From Methanocella_A sp963792125 (GTDB taxonomy: Archaea > Halobacteriota > Methanocellia > Methanocellales > Methanocellaceae): a stretch of DNA of 64,000 bases. The notes beneath the pieces are model-generated. The model ran no database searches. It was given only the letters and a program-made list of their open reading frames with translations, and was not told where the DNA came from. The translations under genes and the position numbers were made by a program. This document shows positions 34,823-43,677 of the stretch, one piece after another (within the stretch, counting starts at the first letter, position 1; every line of letters starts with the position of its first letter). The stretch covers positions 124,001-188,000 of the forward strand of contig CAWBVA010000005.1 of assembly GCA_963792125.1 (NCBI GenBank), read 5' to 3'.

Positions 34823-35887
34823 ATGAAGAAGCTTACCGACGAACTACAGGACCTCAAAGACTGGACTGCCTATCTGCTTGATCTCCTTTCGTTAAGCAAG
34901 CGGGACATCAGGGCTTTGAAAATCGTCATCGTTTTAGCGCTAATTGTCGTGCCCGGCGGGATCTTGCTTTCGACCCCGGGCATCTACCATGGTGTCGCCA
35001 GAGTACTTTCGCCGATCTCTGGCTTCTTCCCGGGACTTATCCCGGGTGCCTCCAATGCCACAGACGACGGTACGCACACGGGCGTCCCCGGAGGCGACAT
35101 AATTCCAACCCGGATATCGGGGCCGGGCACGAACGCATCGCCGACGACCAGGCCTTCGGCCAGCCCTTCGGCTAACCCGGGGTCCGGGAATGGCACCAAT
35201 AACAGCCCGACGTCCACGCCGCTGCCGACCGCGACGCCAGTGCCAGAGGGCACGGATAATCCTGCGGCTACTGCGACACCTGCGCCCACGGGCTCGCCGA
35301 CCGCCACGCCTGTGCCGTCTGGGACTCCGACGCCCGCGCCAACGCCTACGCCACGCCGACTCCGACGCTACACCAACGCCGACTCCGACGCCGACACCAA
35401 CACCCACACCGACGCCTGTGCCGACTTCACGACCAGCTCCGACACCGCACCTAACGGTCCAGTTCACCGATACGAGCACAACCGCCACTCGTGGATCTGG
35501 GACTTCGGCGACGGCGACACAGCACGACCGGATCCACATACACCGTACACGCAGGCGACTACACGGTAACCCTGACCGTCACCGACTGCAGCAGCAGCAC
35601 ACCAAGACCGCAACATCCACTACCGACCCTAACCGACACCGACAGCCAGTTTCACAGTACACTAACTCGGCGAGCACTAGCATGATTCACCGATCCAGCA
35701 CGACGCTACGCCTACACTGGACCTGGAACTTCGGCGATCGTAACGATCAAGCTCGATCAGAGCCCGACACGCATACGTCAGCCGGCAGGCACGTACACAG
35801 TGACCCTGACAGCATCCAATGCAGGCGGCAGCAACACCTGCACCGAATGACCAGGGACTACATACACCATGCATGGATGCCGCCGTA
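34823..35887 (+). pseudogene. Surface protein with TP-rich linker and PKD domains, multiply frameshifted
   Basis: The first 170 codons are intact: a cytosolic start (KKLTDELQDLKDWTAYLLDL), one transmembrane helix (IVIVLALIVVPGGILLSTPG), then a long Ser/Thr/Pro/Ala linker (TPLPTATPVPEG, GTPTPAPTPTPR) typical of cell-surface stalks. Beyond about 35350 the same theme continues in changing frames. PKD pieces appear in several (SWIWDFGDGDT, DYTVTLTVTDCSSSTP, TWNFGDRN), ending with a stop at 35887. At least four shifts are needed to restore two PKD repeats. The repeated GC-rich DNA favours sequencing or assembly error, but true decay is possible. Confidence 0.65.
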
Positions 35888-35894
35888 ATATTAT

Positions 35895-36561
35895 TTAAAA
35901 TAGCCTGGCCAGTTCGCTTTTTATAGCCCGGAAGGTCGCCTCGAACAGGAAACTATCCCCGTGCAAGGCTTTTTCGATCAGTATGACCGGCACGCCTGCG
36001 GATTTCAGCTCCCTGCACGAGTCGATGGTGTCGTAGTTGTCCCGCGAGCCGTAGATGATCGATACCTGCCGGCCATTGCCCGGCTGCCAGAGCGGGAGCT
36101 TCTGGAGGATCTGAAAAACTGTTTCAGTGGACGGTTCGCGCACCCGGTGGCTTTCCATCCGCCGGATGTATGTATGGGTCTGCTCGCAATAGGTCTTACT
36201 GTAGGCCGGAGAGATAGCGATCGCCGCGTCGGCGCTGCTCAGCAGGGCCAGGCGACCTCCCATCGAGTGGCCGATGGCGACGAGTTTCCTTGCCGTAGCC
36301 ACGGCAGTGCCCGATAGCTGTCTCGACGTCCTGCAGGACGTTCTCGTCCAGCGGCAGCATGTGCTCGCCGTGGCCGCGCAGGTCGATGACGCAGGTGGCA
36401 AAGCCCATTTCCGCCACGCGCCAGGCCAGCCCCATGAACTCTTCCTTGCTGCCGCCATAGCCGTGAATGATGAGAACGGCGCCCGGCGGGTCCGGAGGCA
36501 TCAGCATGACGGCTGGCACGTGAAAGCCATCGCCGCTGAGGAACTGTCGTTTGATGTCCAT
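35895..36561 (-). CDS. Alpha/beta hydrolase, frameshifted
   Basis: About 221 residues after repair. Serine hydrolase of the alpha/beta fold: oxyanion region VLIIHGYGGSKEEFMGLAWR, CVIDLRGHGEH, nucleophile elbow GHSMGG in LVAIGHSMGGRLALLSSADA, Asp region IIYGSRDNYDTI and His in EKALHGDSFLF. Probably an esterase or peptidase-like enzyme; the substrate is unknown. The frame breaks near 36286-36291, where one extra G (minus strand, AAGGAAACTC) separates CRGYGK from KLVAIGHS. The start is ATG 36561; a frame to 36597 also exists. Confidence 0.78.
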
Positions 36562-36697
36562 GCAAAGCTTCCGTTTACCTATGGTAGATGTGAGCAAGGC
36601 AGCATAAAAATTTCTCTGTCTTGCCAGGTAATGCGCAGTAATGAGCCTGACCGATAAAGACAGAAAAAGGAAAGAAAAAATTTCCTGTAACTGGCAC

Positions 36698-37712
36698 TTA
36701 GAGATTCCTGATGATCTCGTCGGCCATCTCGCTGGACTTCGCGTTGCCGCCCAGGTCGTAGGTCAGCTTCTTCTTCTCCGCGATGGTCTTCTTAGTCGCG
36801 GCAAAGATGGCTGCGCCCGGCTTCGGCTGGCCCAGGTACTCCAGCATCCATGCTCCCGCAAGCACAGTCGCCACCGGGTCAACCTTGTCCTGTCCCTTGT
36901 ACTTGGGCGCGCTGCCGTGGGCAGGCTCGAACATGGCCTTTTTGTCGCCGATGTTGGCCGAGTAGATCAGGCCGATGCTGCCGACGAGGGCGGAGCACTC
37001 CTCACTGAGGATGTCCATGAACAGATTGGTAGACAGCATGACCTTCTTGTTGAAGAGCGAGGGGTTCTTGATCAGCTGCTGCGCCACGTTGTCGACGTGG
37101 TATTCTTCCAGCTCGATGCCCGGGTAACTCTTGTGGACCTTCTCACATTCCTCGAGGAACGCGCCGTCGGTCTTCTTCAGGATGTTGCTCTTGTGGACGG
37201 CCACGACAGCCTTCCAGTCCCGGCGCTTTGCCTCCTCGAAGGCGTAGCGGGCGATACGGCTGCATGCCGGCCTTGTAATTTTACGGATAGCGATATACAC
37301 GTCAGGCGTTATCTGGACCTCTTCGCCGAACATACAGGCCTTCCGTGCCCTCTCGCACGCACACGAAATCGACTGCGCCCAGCGGGGCCTCGGTGCCCGG
37401 GTACGTGACGATCGGGCGGACGTTGGCATATAAGTCGTACCGCTGCCGGATAGAGACCGCGACGCTCTTCGGGGAGCCGATGCCGCCCGGCGTGGTGGTC
37501 GGGCCCTTGAAAATGGCATCCGCCTCGTCCATCTTTTTCCACGTGGCTTCGGGGATGAGCGTATTGCCACCGTTCGCCTGCCACCATTCTGCGCCTCCGT
37601 CACATGCGACGAACTCGACCTTAGCGCCTGCCGCCTGCATGACCTTCATGGCCGACGCGGTGAGCTCGGGGCCCACGCCGTCGCCGTTTAAAACTGCTAC
37701 TTTCTTAGACAT
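36698..37712 (-). CDS. Isocitrate/isopropylmalate dehydrogenase family, frameshifted
   Basis: About 337 residues after repair. Oxidative decarboxylase of beta-hydroxy acids: N-terminal VAVLNGDGVGPELTASAMKV, substrate region FKGPTTTPGGIGSPKSVAVS and RQRYDLYANVRP, catalytic Lys/Asp regions VVAVHKSNILKKTDGAF, and NAD site EPAHGSAPKYKGQDKVDPVA. The AEPVHGSAP-like motif suits NAD-dependent isocitrate, homoisocitrate or isopropylmalate dehydrogenases. One extra base near 37328-37331 (TATGTTCGGCG) breaks REGTEGLY from GEEVQITPDVY. It starts immediately after the marker-2-like gene. With the HMGL-type synthase nearby, a 2-oxoacid chain-elongation or partial TCA role is inferred. Confidence 0.83.
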
Positions 37713-38693
37713 TTACTTGTTACACCCTTTTGCCGGCCTGAGACCGGTGATGTTATGCTTCGTAAAATCGAATACCGTTGCCCGCTTCCCGCTCCGGGTT
37801 ATGTCCAGGCAGGAGCCGGGGACTATCTTGCCAATCTTGGCAGCATTAAGCTTGTGGTCGCCGAACGTGCGCAGCACCTTCTGCGTGTTCTCCGGCTTGC
37901 ACGTGACAATGAATCCCATGCCCGGGTACATCTTCAGCCAGTGGTCGTACTCGATAGCTGCCGGCCGCGGGATGGCGTCAATCTCGACTTCCGCCCCGGC
38001 GCCCGATACTTCCAGGATCATGCCCAGCGTGCCGATGATGCCGGGGTTGCTCACGTCCTTGCCTGCGGTCAGCAGCTTCTTCTCGCCCAGATCTGCCATC
38101 GAACGGACCTGGCTCCTGACGATGGCTGCGTCTTTGAGGAACGTGGTGTCCCAGTTGACGTCGCAGGACGGGTGAATCCGGCCGTCGAGGTCGATGGCCA
38201 GTACCACGTCGTCCCCGGGCTTCGCTGTGCTGCTGTAGATGATGCTGTCTTTTTTGACGGCGCCGAGGATGGCCACGTCCAGTGCCGTATACGGCGTGTC
38301 CGGGTGGATGTGTCCGCCGACGATGGGGACGCCGAACTTCTCGATGCCCAGCTTCATGCCCTTGAGCACTTTTCCGGTGATCTCGGGAGAGTTCGAGGAA
38401 AAGATGTCCACCATGCCCAGCGGCCGCCCGCCCATGGCTGCGATGTCATGCACGTTGACCAGGATGGCACAGTACCCGGACCACTCCGGGTCGACCCGCA
38501 TCAGCTTGTCCCAGATGCCGTCCGCAGCCAGCAGCAGCGCCTCGTCCTCGTTGTAGTCGATAATGGCCGCGTCCTCGCCGAAGGATGGGTTGGCGCCTTT
38601 CTCGTCGAAGACGTTGACGATGTTTTTGATGGAATGCTTGCGCGTCGCTCCCAGGTAATCGCGCAGCGATTCCGCCAGAATCTCCAGGTCCAT
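37713..38693 (-). CDS. AIR-synthase-like protein, probable methanogenesis marker protein 2
   Basis: 326 residues of the PurM/SelD/ThiL fold: NPSFGEDAAIIDYNEDEALL is the ATP-phosphate motif, followed by DGIWDKLMRVDPEWSGYCAI, VNVHDIAAMGGRPLGMVDIF, and VGGHIHPDTPYTALDVAILG. This pattern, including the split N- and C-terminal halves, fits the AIR-synthase-related family called methanogenesis marker 2, found in methanogens; its reaction is unknown. ATG 38693 is chosen for the AGGAG eight bases before it. The stop abuts the ATG of the dehydrogenase gene, so they share a transcript. Divergent from rfcL with a 74-base gap. Confidence 0.8.
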   Translation of the reverse strand: MDLEILAESLRDYLGATRKHSIKNIVNVFDEKGANPSFGEDAAIIDYNEDEALLLAADGIWDKLMRVDPEWSGYCAILVNVHDIAAMGGRPLGMVDIFSSNSPEITGKVLKGMKLGIEKFGVPIVGGHIHPDTPYTALDVAILGAVKKDSIIYSSTAKPGDDVVLAIDLDGRIHPSCDVNWDTTFLKDAAIVRSQVRSMADLGEKKLLTAGKDVSNPGIIGTLGMILEVSGAGAEVEIDAIPRPAAIEYDHWLKMYPGMGFIVTCKPENTQKVLRTFGDHKLNAAKIGKIVPGSCLDITRSGKRATVFDFTKHNITGLRPAKGCNK

Positions 38694-38767
38694 TGTAATG
38701 CTCCTGACTGGATAGCTCAATGGTGCCATCCAAATATTAATGTATCTACGGGTAGAAATAGGGTTCG

Positions 38768-40333
38768 ATGTGCCCCGACCACCTCGACTGGACCGAAAAA
38801 TACCGGCCGAAGAGCCTTAGCGATGTCGTAGGGAACGACGCCGCGGTCAAAGCGCTGCGACAGTGGGCGATGACCTTCGGCTCCGGGAAGCGCGCGGTCA
38901 TCCTCTACGGGTCGCCGGGCGTGGGCAAGACCTCAGCGGCCCTGGCCCTGGCAAACGACCTGGGCTGGGACTATATCGAGATGAACGCGTCTGACCAGCG
39001 CAACAAGAGCATCGTCCAGCAGATCGCCGGCTCGGCGGCGAAGGCTGGCACCTTCGAGGGAGTGAGCGGCCGGCGGCTGATCGTGCTGGACGAGGCGGAC
39101 AACCTGAGCGGCAACCAGGACAGGGGCGGCGAGAGCGCCATTCTCAACGTGATCAAGACCACGGACCAGCCGATCATACTCATCGCCAATGACCTGTATG
39201 CGCTGTCGAAGCCGCTGCGGGACGCGACGCTGACCATCCCGTTCCGGAGCATTCTCAGCACCTCGATAGCGAAGACACTTCGACGGATCTGCGCGGAAGA
39301 GCACATCAAATGCGACCCTGACGCACTGATGAAGATCGCGGAGCGCACGAGCGACCTGCGGTCGGCCATCAACGACCTGCAGGCAGCCGCCCAGGGCAAG
39401 GACGCAGTCACGCTTGCCGACGTAGCGACTGGCGAACGTGACGTGCCCGAGACGATCTTCAAGGTAATGGACCTTATCTTCCGGGGCAAGGACATGCGAG
39501 AGGCGTTGAACGCGACCTACGACCTGGACGAGAACCCCGAAGACCTGATCGGCTGGGTGGACGAGAACCTGCCCAGGGAATACGTGGACGACGACCTGGA
39601 GAGGGGCTTCGAGGCGCTGTCCAGGGCCGACATTTACCTGGGCAGAGTGCGCAGACGGATGGACTATGGCATGTGGCGCTACGCCGGGTTCATGGAGGTC
39701 TGCGGCATCAACCGGGCGCGCAGGAGACGATTCGGCGGCTACACGAAGTACAGCTCACCGACCTACTGGAAGAAGCTTGGCTGGACCAAGTCGGCCCGGA
39801 CGCTGCGCGACTCCATAGCCGCGAAGATCGGCAAAGCCTGCCACACATCGAAGAAGGAGGCCCGTTCCGGGTACATGCCGCTGATACAGTTCCTCTTCAG
39901 CCGGGAAGACATGGCCGTCAGGCTTGCGGCCCAGCTCAAGCTGGAAGAGGACGAGATCGCTTTCCTGCTGGGCACGAAGAAGGCCACGAAAAAGGTAGGG
40001 GAAATCTACAAAAAATCCCGGGACCTCATCGTCGAAGAGATAGAGGAGGACATCGACGCATTCGCCCGCTTCGGCAAGTACAGCGACCAGTTCGAGAAAG
40101 GCGAGCCCCTGAAGGCGCTGACCCGGGCGGAAGAGGAAGACGAAAAGCCGCCTGTGGAGAAGTCGGAGAAGCTGGAAGCAAAGCCAAAGAGAGCCCGGCG
40201 CAAGGCGAGAGACGGCGGCGACGAGGCCGCGGATCCGGAAACCCCGCCACAAGCCGAGGCGCCTGCGCCACAGCCGCCGGAGACGCTGCCGGAGCCCGAT
40301 AAAAAGAAGCAGCGCACATTATTTGAATTTTAA
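38768..40333 (+). CDS. rfcL: Replication factor C large subunit
   Basis: 521 residues. AAA+ clamp loader that opens PCNA during DNA replication: LDWTEKYRPKSLSDVVGNDA (RFC box), Walker A LYGSPGVGKTSAALALAN, Walker B LIVLDEADNLSGNQDRGGES, sensor 1 IILIANDLYALSKPLR, and the SRC-like arginine region. The C-terminal third is charged (Glu/Lys/Pro) and ends KKKQRTLFEF, a clear PIP box (QxxLxxF) for PCNA binding. Length and ending match archaeal RfcL. Divergent from the marker-2-like gene. Confidence 0.96.
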   Translation: MCPDHLDWTEKYRPKSLSDVVGNDAAVKALRQWAMTFGSGKRAVILYGSPGVGKTSAALALANDLGWDYIEMNASDQRNKSIVQQIAGSAAKAGTFEGVSGRRLIVLDEADNLSGNQDRGGESAILNVIKTTDQPIILIANDLYALSKPLRDATLTIPFRSILSTSIAKTLRRICAEEHIKCDPDALMKIAERTSDLRSAINDLQAAAQGKDAVTLADVATGERDVPETIFKVMDLIFRGKDMREALNATYDLDENPEDLIGWVDENLPREYVDDDLERGFEALSRADIYLGRVRRRMDYGMWRYAGFMEVCGINRARRRRFGGYTKYSSPTYWKKLGWTKSARTLRDSIAAKIGKACHTSKKEARSGYMPLIQFLFSREDMAVRLAAQLKLEEDEIAFLLGTKKATKKVGEIYKKSRDLIVEEIEEDIDAFARFGKYSDQFEKGEPLKALTRAEEEDEKPPVEKSEKLEAKPKRARRKARDGGDEAADPETPPQAEAPAPQPPETLPEPDKKKQRTLFEF

Positions 40334-40445
40334 AAGCTCGCATAAATTATCGGATATGCGCAGAGATGCCATCGTGTAAGCCTGCACGGGCCAAACACGC
40401 GGAGATCTGTGTATCGTTAACATGGAGAACGCCTTCCGCGTTCGG

Positions 40446-40470
40446 CTTCGCGCGCGCACGCGTGCCCCGC
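40446..40470. repeat. Alternating CG motif, copy identical over 23 bases to one at 56953
   Basis: The core CGCGCGCGCACGCGTGCCCC with flanking TT and G is found unchanged at 56953-56975. Further similar bases (CATG, GTACC) follow both. It lies in the 260-base gap between rfcL and a small membrane protein. Confidence 0.55.
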
Positions 40471-40593
40471 GCGTGGCATGTAAGTACCGGTTTTTCATTC
40501 GTCTTAACATGGAGATATTCAATGAACGCCTGAGCCCCGGCGGTACCGACAAGATTAGATACGTATGCTTTATTGTAATAATCAGGCGATATT

Positions 40594-40980
40594 ATGCTAT
40601 TCGGACTCATCACGAGACGGCGTCTCACCACGCTTAAAATGCGCTATGCGCGAGGCAGCAGCTGGATAGGGATTTTCCTGACGCTGGGCATCATCACCGC
40701 GAACCTGAAGCTGTTCGAGCCGTTCATCGTCAGCTTGTTCCCGTCATGGCTGCCCATGCAGGCGATTATCCTGGCGTCTATCCCCACATACTTCCTCGCC
40801 TGCTACCTGATCGGGTGGATCGACGAGAGAAAGGGCATCTGGAAGAGCGAGAACACTTATGGCTGGGAAGTCAGTCCCGAGTCGATGGAGCTCATCGCCA
40901 CGGTCCGGATGATGAGGGAGTACATCGAGGAGCAGAGGGCCCGTGAAAAAGAGGCGCAGAACGAGCCGCAGGCAAAGTGA
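40594..40980 (+). CDS. Small membrane protein
   Basis: 128 residues, basic at the start (TRRRLTTLKMRYARG), then two hydrophobic helices (WIGIFLTLGIITANLKLF and AIILASIPTYFLACYLIGWI) and a charged helical tail ending EKEAQNEPQAK. I do not recognise a family. Starts at ATG 40594; no ribosome site is evident. Monocistronic, convergent with the next small membrane gene. Confidence 0.65.
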   Translation: MLFGLITRRRLTTLKMRYARGSSWIGIFLTLGIITANLKLFEPFIVSLFPSWLPMQAIILASIPTYFLACYLIGWIDERKGIWKSENTYGWEVSPESMELIATVRMMREYIEEQRAREKEAQNEPQAK

Positions 40981-41012
40981 ATCAGAGATCATGGCCGCTA
41001 TCCGGCCCGTGA

Positions 41013-41216
41013 TCATTTAGGTTCCTGTTTCTCGTTCGCCTTTCGAAGCTGGCTGACTTTCCGCGAGATAAAGTAAGCGATCACTACCGCAGCCAGTCCC
41101 AGGAGCTGGTAGATTACCTGGCCGGTAAAGAGGCCCCAGAACATCACGACGATGCCGATCGTTATGATACCGATGCCGGCGTAGGCCAGCAGCCTGCGTT
41201 CTTTCAGGTTGTCCAT
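41013..41216 (-). CDS. Small two-helix membrane protein
   Basis: 67 residues: basic start MDNLKERRLLAYAGIG, two hydrophobic helices (IITIGIVVMFWGLFTG and YQLLGLAAVVIAYFI) and a basic end (RKVSQLRKANEKQEPK). The composition and positive flanks look real. Family unknown. Confidence 0.6.
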   Translation of the reverse strand: MDNLKERRLLAYAGIGIITIGIVVMFWGLFTGQVIYQLLGLAAVVIAYFISRKVSQLRKANEKQEPK

Positions 41217-41501
41217 GTCGTGATCAGGGTATATGCATTATCCTATAAATATTCCGGCACTTTTTTTATATGGCACAGTCGCACATTACACAATATCGGG
41301 AGCAGACAAGCGACATCGTCGACGGTCACATGCACGAACAGCGTCCCCGGTGCAGGCTTCTCCAGGGTCGTTAATGCGATGCTTTTCAAGGATGGGAAAG
41401 CGCTTCCGGGCTATCTCTTTGTGTCTTTGTTCCTTTAGTGCTTTCCTGGCCAGACGATAAAGTTAAAGCGGTCCCGGTAGTAATTAGGTTATTTATCCTG
41501 C

Positions 41502-42473
41502 ATGGGACGAGGCGACAGTGACAAGGGGGGAAGGCAAACGGACGAAAAAACAGCCGCCAGTGACCTGATCAACCGGACGATAGAAGCTCTTAAGGCGAAC
41601 CCGAATAACGCCGAAATGCACAACAATCTCGGCGTCCTGTATTTCAAGAGCGGACGGGTCGACGACGCCATCAAAGAGTTCCGGGAGGCCACCCGCCTCA
41701 AGCCCGACTATTCCAGGGCCAGGATCAACCTGGGTAACGCTTTTCTGTCAAGGGGATTGCTTGACAACGCCATCATGGAGTACCTGGAGGTGCTCAAGTC
41801 CGGCCATGCGACCGTAGACGTCCACATCAACCTGGGAGCCGCCTACGAGCGCAGAGGCATGCTGGACGACGCCATCCGGGAGTACGCAAACGCGGCAAAG
41901 CTCAAGCCGGCCGACGCCGGCATCCGGCACAGCCTGGGCGCGGCCTGCTACAAAAGGGGCCTGGTGGCCGATGCGATCCGCGAGTTGAAAGAGGCCATAA
42001 GGATCAGCCCCGGTAACGCCGAGATGCACTTCGGGCTGGGCAACATCTATTATAGCAAAGGCATGTTGAACGAGTCCGTCGACGAGTACAAGGAGACGCT
42101 GCGTATTGCGCCAAAGCACGTTGAGGCCCGCGTCCGACTGGCGCTCACCTACATGAAGAAGGACGCCATCGACGACGCCATCCGGGAGCTGCGAGAGGCG
42201 ATCTTTTCCCGGCCGCAGATGGCGGCGGCACACGGGTACCTCAGCAAGGCGCTGCTCAAGAAAGGCCAGATCACAGATGCCATACAGGAGCAGAGGGAGG
42301 TCGTGCGGTTCGAGCCGAAGAACGCCGACGCGCACTACAACCTGGGCGACCTGTACGCGAAGAACGGGCAGATGCAGGAGGCCATCGAGGAATACCGTGC
42401 CGCCCAGAAGATCGACCCCGCGTACTCGAAGGCGAGGATGGAAAAAGAGGTCATTGGACACGGAGGGCACTAA
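41502..42473 (+). CDS. Tetratricopeptide-repeat protein
   Basis: 323 residues holding eight tandem TPRs of 34 residues from about residue 33 (NAEMHNNLGVLYFKSGRVDD, VHINLGAAYERRGMLDDAIR, ADAHYNLGDLYAKNGQMQEA). TPRs form a superhelix for protein binding. No signal peptide is seen, so it is likely cytosolic. The C-terminus ends VIGHGGH within a long perfect inverted repeat; the stop codon itself is part of the repeat, so the natural end may have been altered by the repeat's arrival. Starts at ATG 41502. Confidence 0.88.
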   Translation: MGRGDSDKGGRQTDEKTAASDLINRTIEALKANPNNAEMHNNLGVLYFKSGRVDDAIKEFREATRLKPDYSRARINLGNAFLSRGLLDNAIMEYLEVLKSGHATVDVHINLGAAYERRGMLDDAIREYANAAKLKPADAGIRHSLGAACYKRGLVADAIRELKEAIRISPGNAEMHFGLGNIYYSKGMLNESVDEYKETLRIAPKHVEARVRLALTYMKKDAIDDAIRELREAIFSRPQMAAAHGYLSKALLKKGQITDAIQEQREVVRFEPKNADAHYNLGDLYAKNGQMQEAIEEYRAAQKIDPAYSKARMEKEVIGHGGH

Positions 42474-42567
42474 GGCCACAAAGGGCACGGAGGTAAAGAC
42501 ATTACCTCGGAATATCTGTGGCACGCCCTTTGTGCCCTCCGTGGCCTTAGTGCCCTCCGTGTCCAAT
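42453..42567. repeat. Perfect 27-bp inverted repeat of the CACGGAGGGCAC family
   Basis: Bases 42453-42479 (beginning ATTGGACACGGAGGGCACTA) are the exact reverse complement of 42541-42567. The inner parts are also partly complementary. It covers the last codons and stop of the TPR gene and lies between it and the convergent usp gene, so it could act as a two-way terminator. Confidence 0.8.
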
Positions 42568-42571
42568 GCTT

Positions 42572-42955
42572 TTATTTAACGACGACGACGGTGCACGGAG
42601 CATTATGCACGATGAACTCGGACACTGTGCCCACTCCTGGCTCCTGCGCCGTTCCGGATGAGCCGACGATGATGATATCCACTTTCTTTTCGATCGCGGC
42701 GTTTAGTATCGTCTCGTAGACGCTGCCGCTTTCCAGCATGGGGGTCAGGTAGACGCCGAAGGCGGCAGCCCTGTCCTTGATCCGGTCGAGCATCAGCAGG
42801 CCGTCCTTGATGATACGATCGTTGTCCACGCCCCGCTTTCCGGTCACTATGTGTATGGCGTATATCTCGTCATGCCGCCATGAGGCAAGGTCGATAGCGA
42901 ATTTTACTACGTTGTCCATGTTGGGACTTTTGTCAACTGCCAGCAGTATACTCAA
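42572..42955 (-). CDS. Universal stress protein family
   Basis: 127 residues of the UspA fold: MSILLAVDKSPNMDNVVKFA, EIYAIHIVTGK, and the nucleotide motif IIIVGSSGTAQEPGVGTVSE with FIVHNAPCTVVVVK. The G-x2-G-x9-GS pattern is only partly kept (SSGTAQEPGVGTVS), so ATP binding is uncertain. It begins with TTG at 42955, supported by an AGGTGG seven bases upstream. Convergent with the TPR gene. Confidence 0.85.
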   Translation of the reverse strand: MSILLAVDKSPNMDNVVKFAIDLASWRHDEIYAIHIVTGKRGVDNDRIIKDGLLMLDRIKDRAAAFGVYLTPMLESGSVYETILNAAIEKKVDIIIVGSSGTAQEPGVGTVSEFIVHNAPCTVVVVK

Positions 42956-43109
42956 GGGGACCCCACCTGTCGAATAATGATATGTATTATAATAGGTATG
43001 TTAATAGGTACCTTCGCAGTCAGTGTATTTAATCATAGCGCTGGCACCTATAATATCTGTGTTATAAAAAGCAGGCACGAAAAAGGCATAGCGGACGAAA
43101 ACGACTGCG

Positions 43110-43364
43110 CTAATGCTCCGTGTTTTTATGGTACTCGCAGGATTCCATGGTCTCTTTTGCCATCTCGCGCCACTCTTCGAGGCTGGCCTCCTCGCCGGGT
43201 ATGAGCTCGAAAAGAATGCCGTGGTCTCCCTCGTAAGGAACGCGGTGGTCGTGGCTGCCGAACATGATCGCGTCCGGTATGCCTTCCGGGAACGCCTCGC
43301 ACCGGGTGCTGCCATATTTCAGGTGCTTGCAGAATATGCACATAGGCGCGGGAATGTCAATCAT
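43110..43364 (-). CDS. Small CxxC protein, conserved hypothetical
   Basis: 84 residues: MIDIPAPMCIFCKHLKYGST, then CEAFPEGIPDAIMFGSHDHR and YEGDHGILFELIPGEEASLE. This C-x2-C ... CxAFPxGIP ... GDxGIxFE pattern recurs in a widespread small family with no known role. ATG 43364 is preferred to 43382 because the conserved part starts there. The cysteines plus His suggest a metal site. Confidence 0.65.
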   Translation of the reverse strand: MIDIPAPMCIFCKHLKYGSTRCEAFPEGIPDAIMFGSHDHRVPYEGDHGILFELIPGEEASLEEWREMAKETMESCEYHKNTEH

Positions 43365-43439
43365 AATAATCGACCATGGCACCCGTAATATAAAGAGCTT
43401 CCGACAAAGCCATGTAAGGCTGCCGCCGTCGATCCGGCG

Positions 43440-43544
43440 TCAGAGACCGGCCAGCCATTTGCTCAACAGGTAGGCGACAACGATGAAGACGACGAGGATC
43501 ATGAATATTCTCGAGAGCTCTTTTTTATCGATATTGTCAAGCAT
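43440..43544 (-). CDS. Single-helix membrane micropeptide
   Basis: 34 residues: charged start MLDNIDKKELSRI, then one hydrophobic helix (FMILVVFIVVAYLLSKWLAG) and a stop. The charge pattern places the N-terminus inside. No clear ribosome site; a CTTATAAC near 43570 may be a TATA box giving a short leader. Function unknown. Confidence 0.42.
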   Translation of the reverse strand: MLDNIDKKELSRIFMILVVFIVVAYLLSKWLAGL

Positions 43545-43677
43545 CGATCGATCTTTAACGTGCTTCCGTTATAAGTCTATCCTGCCGCCGGGAGCCTCGC
43601 CAGTACAATAGCTACAAGCCCGCCCGTAGCTTAAGCAATATATTTGCCCCTGCAGCGCCGATAGTCTATTGATCAGC

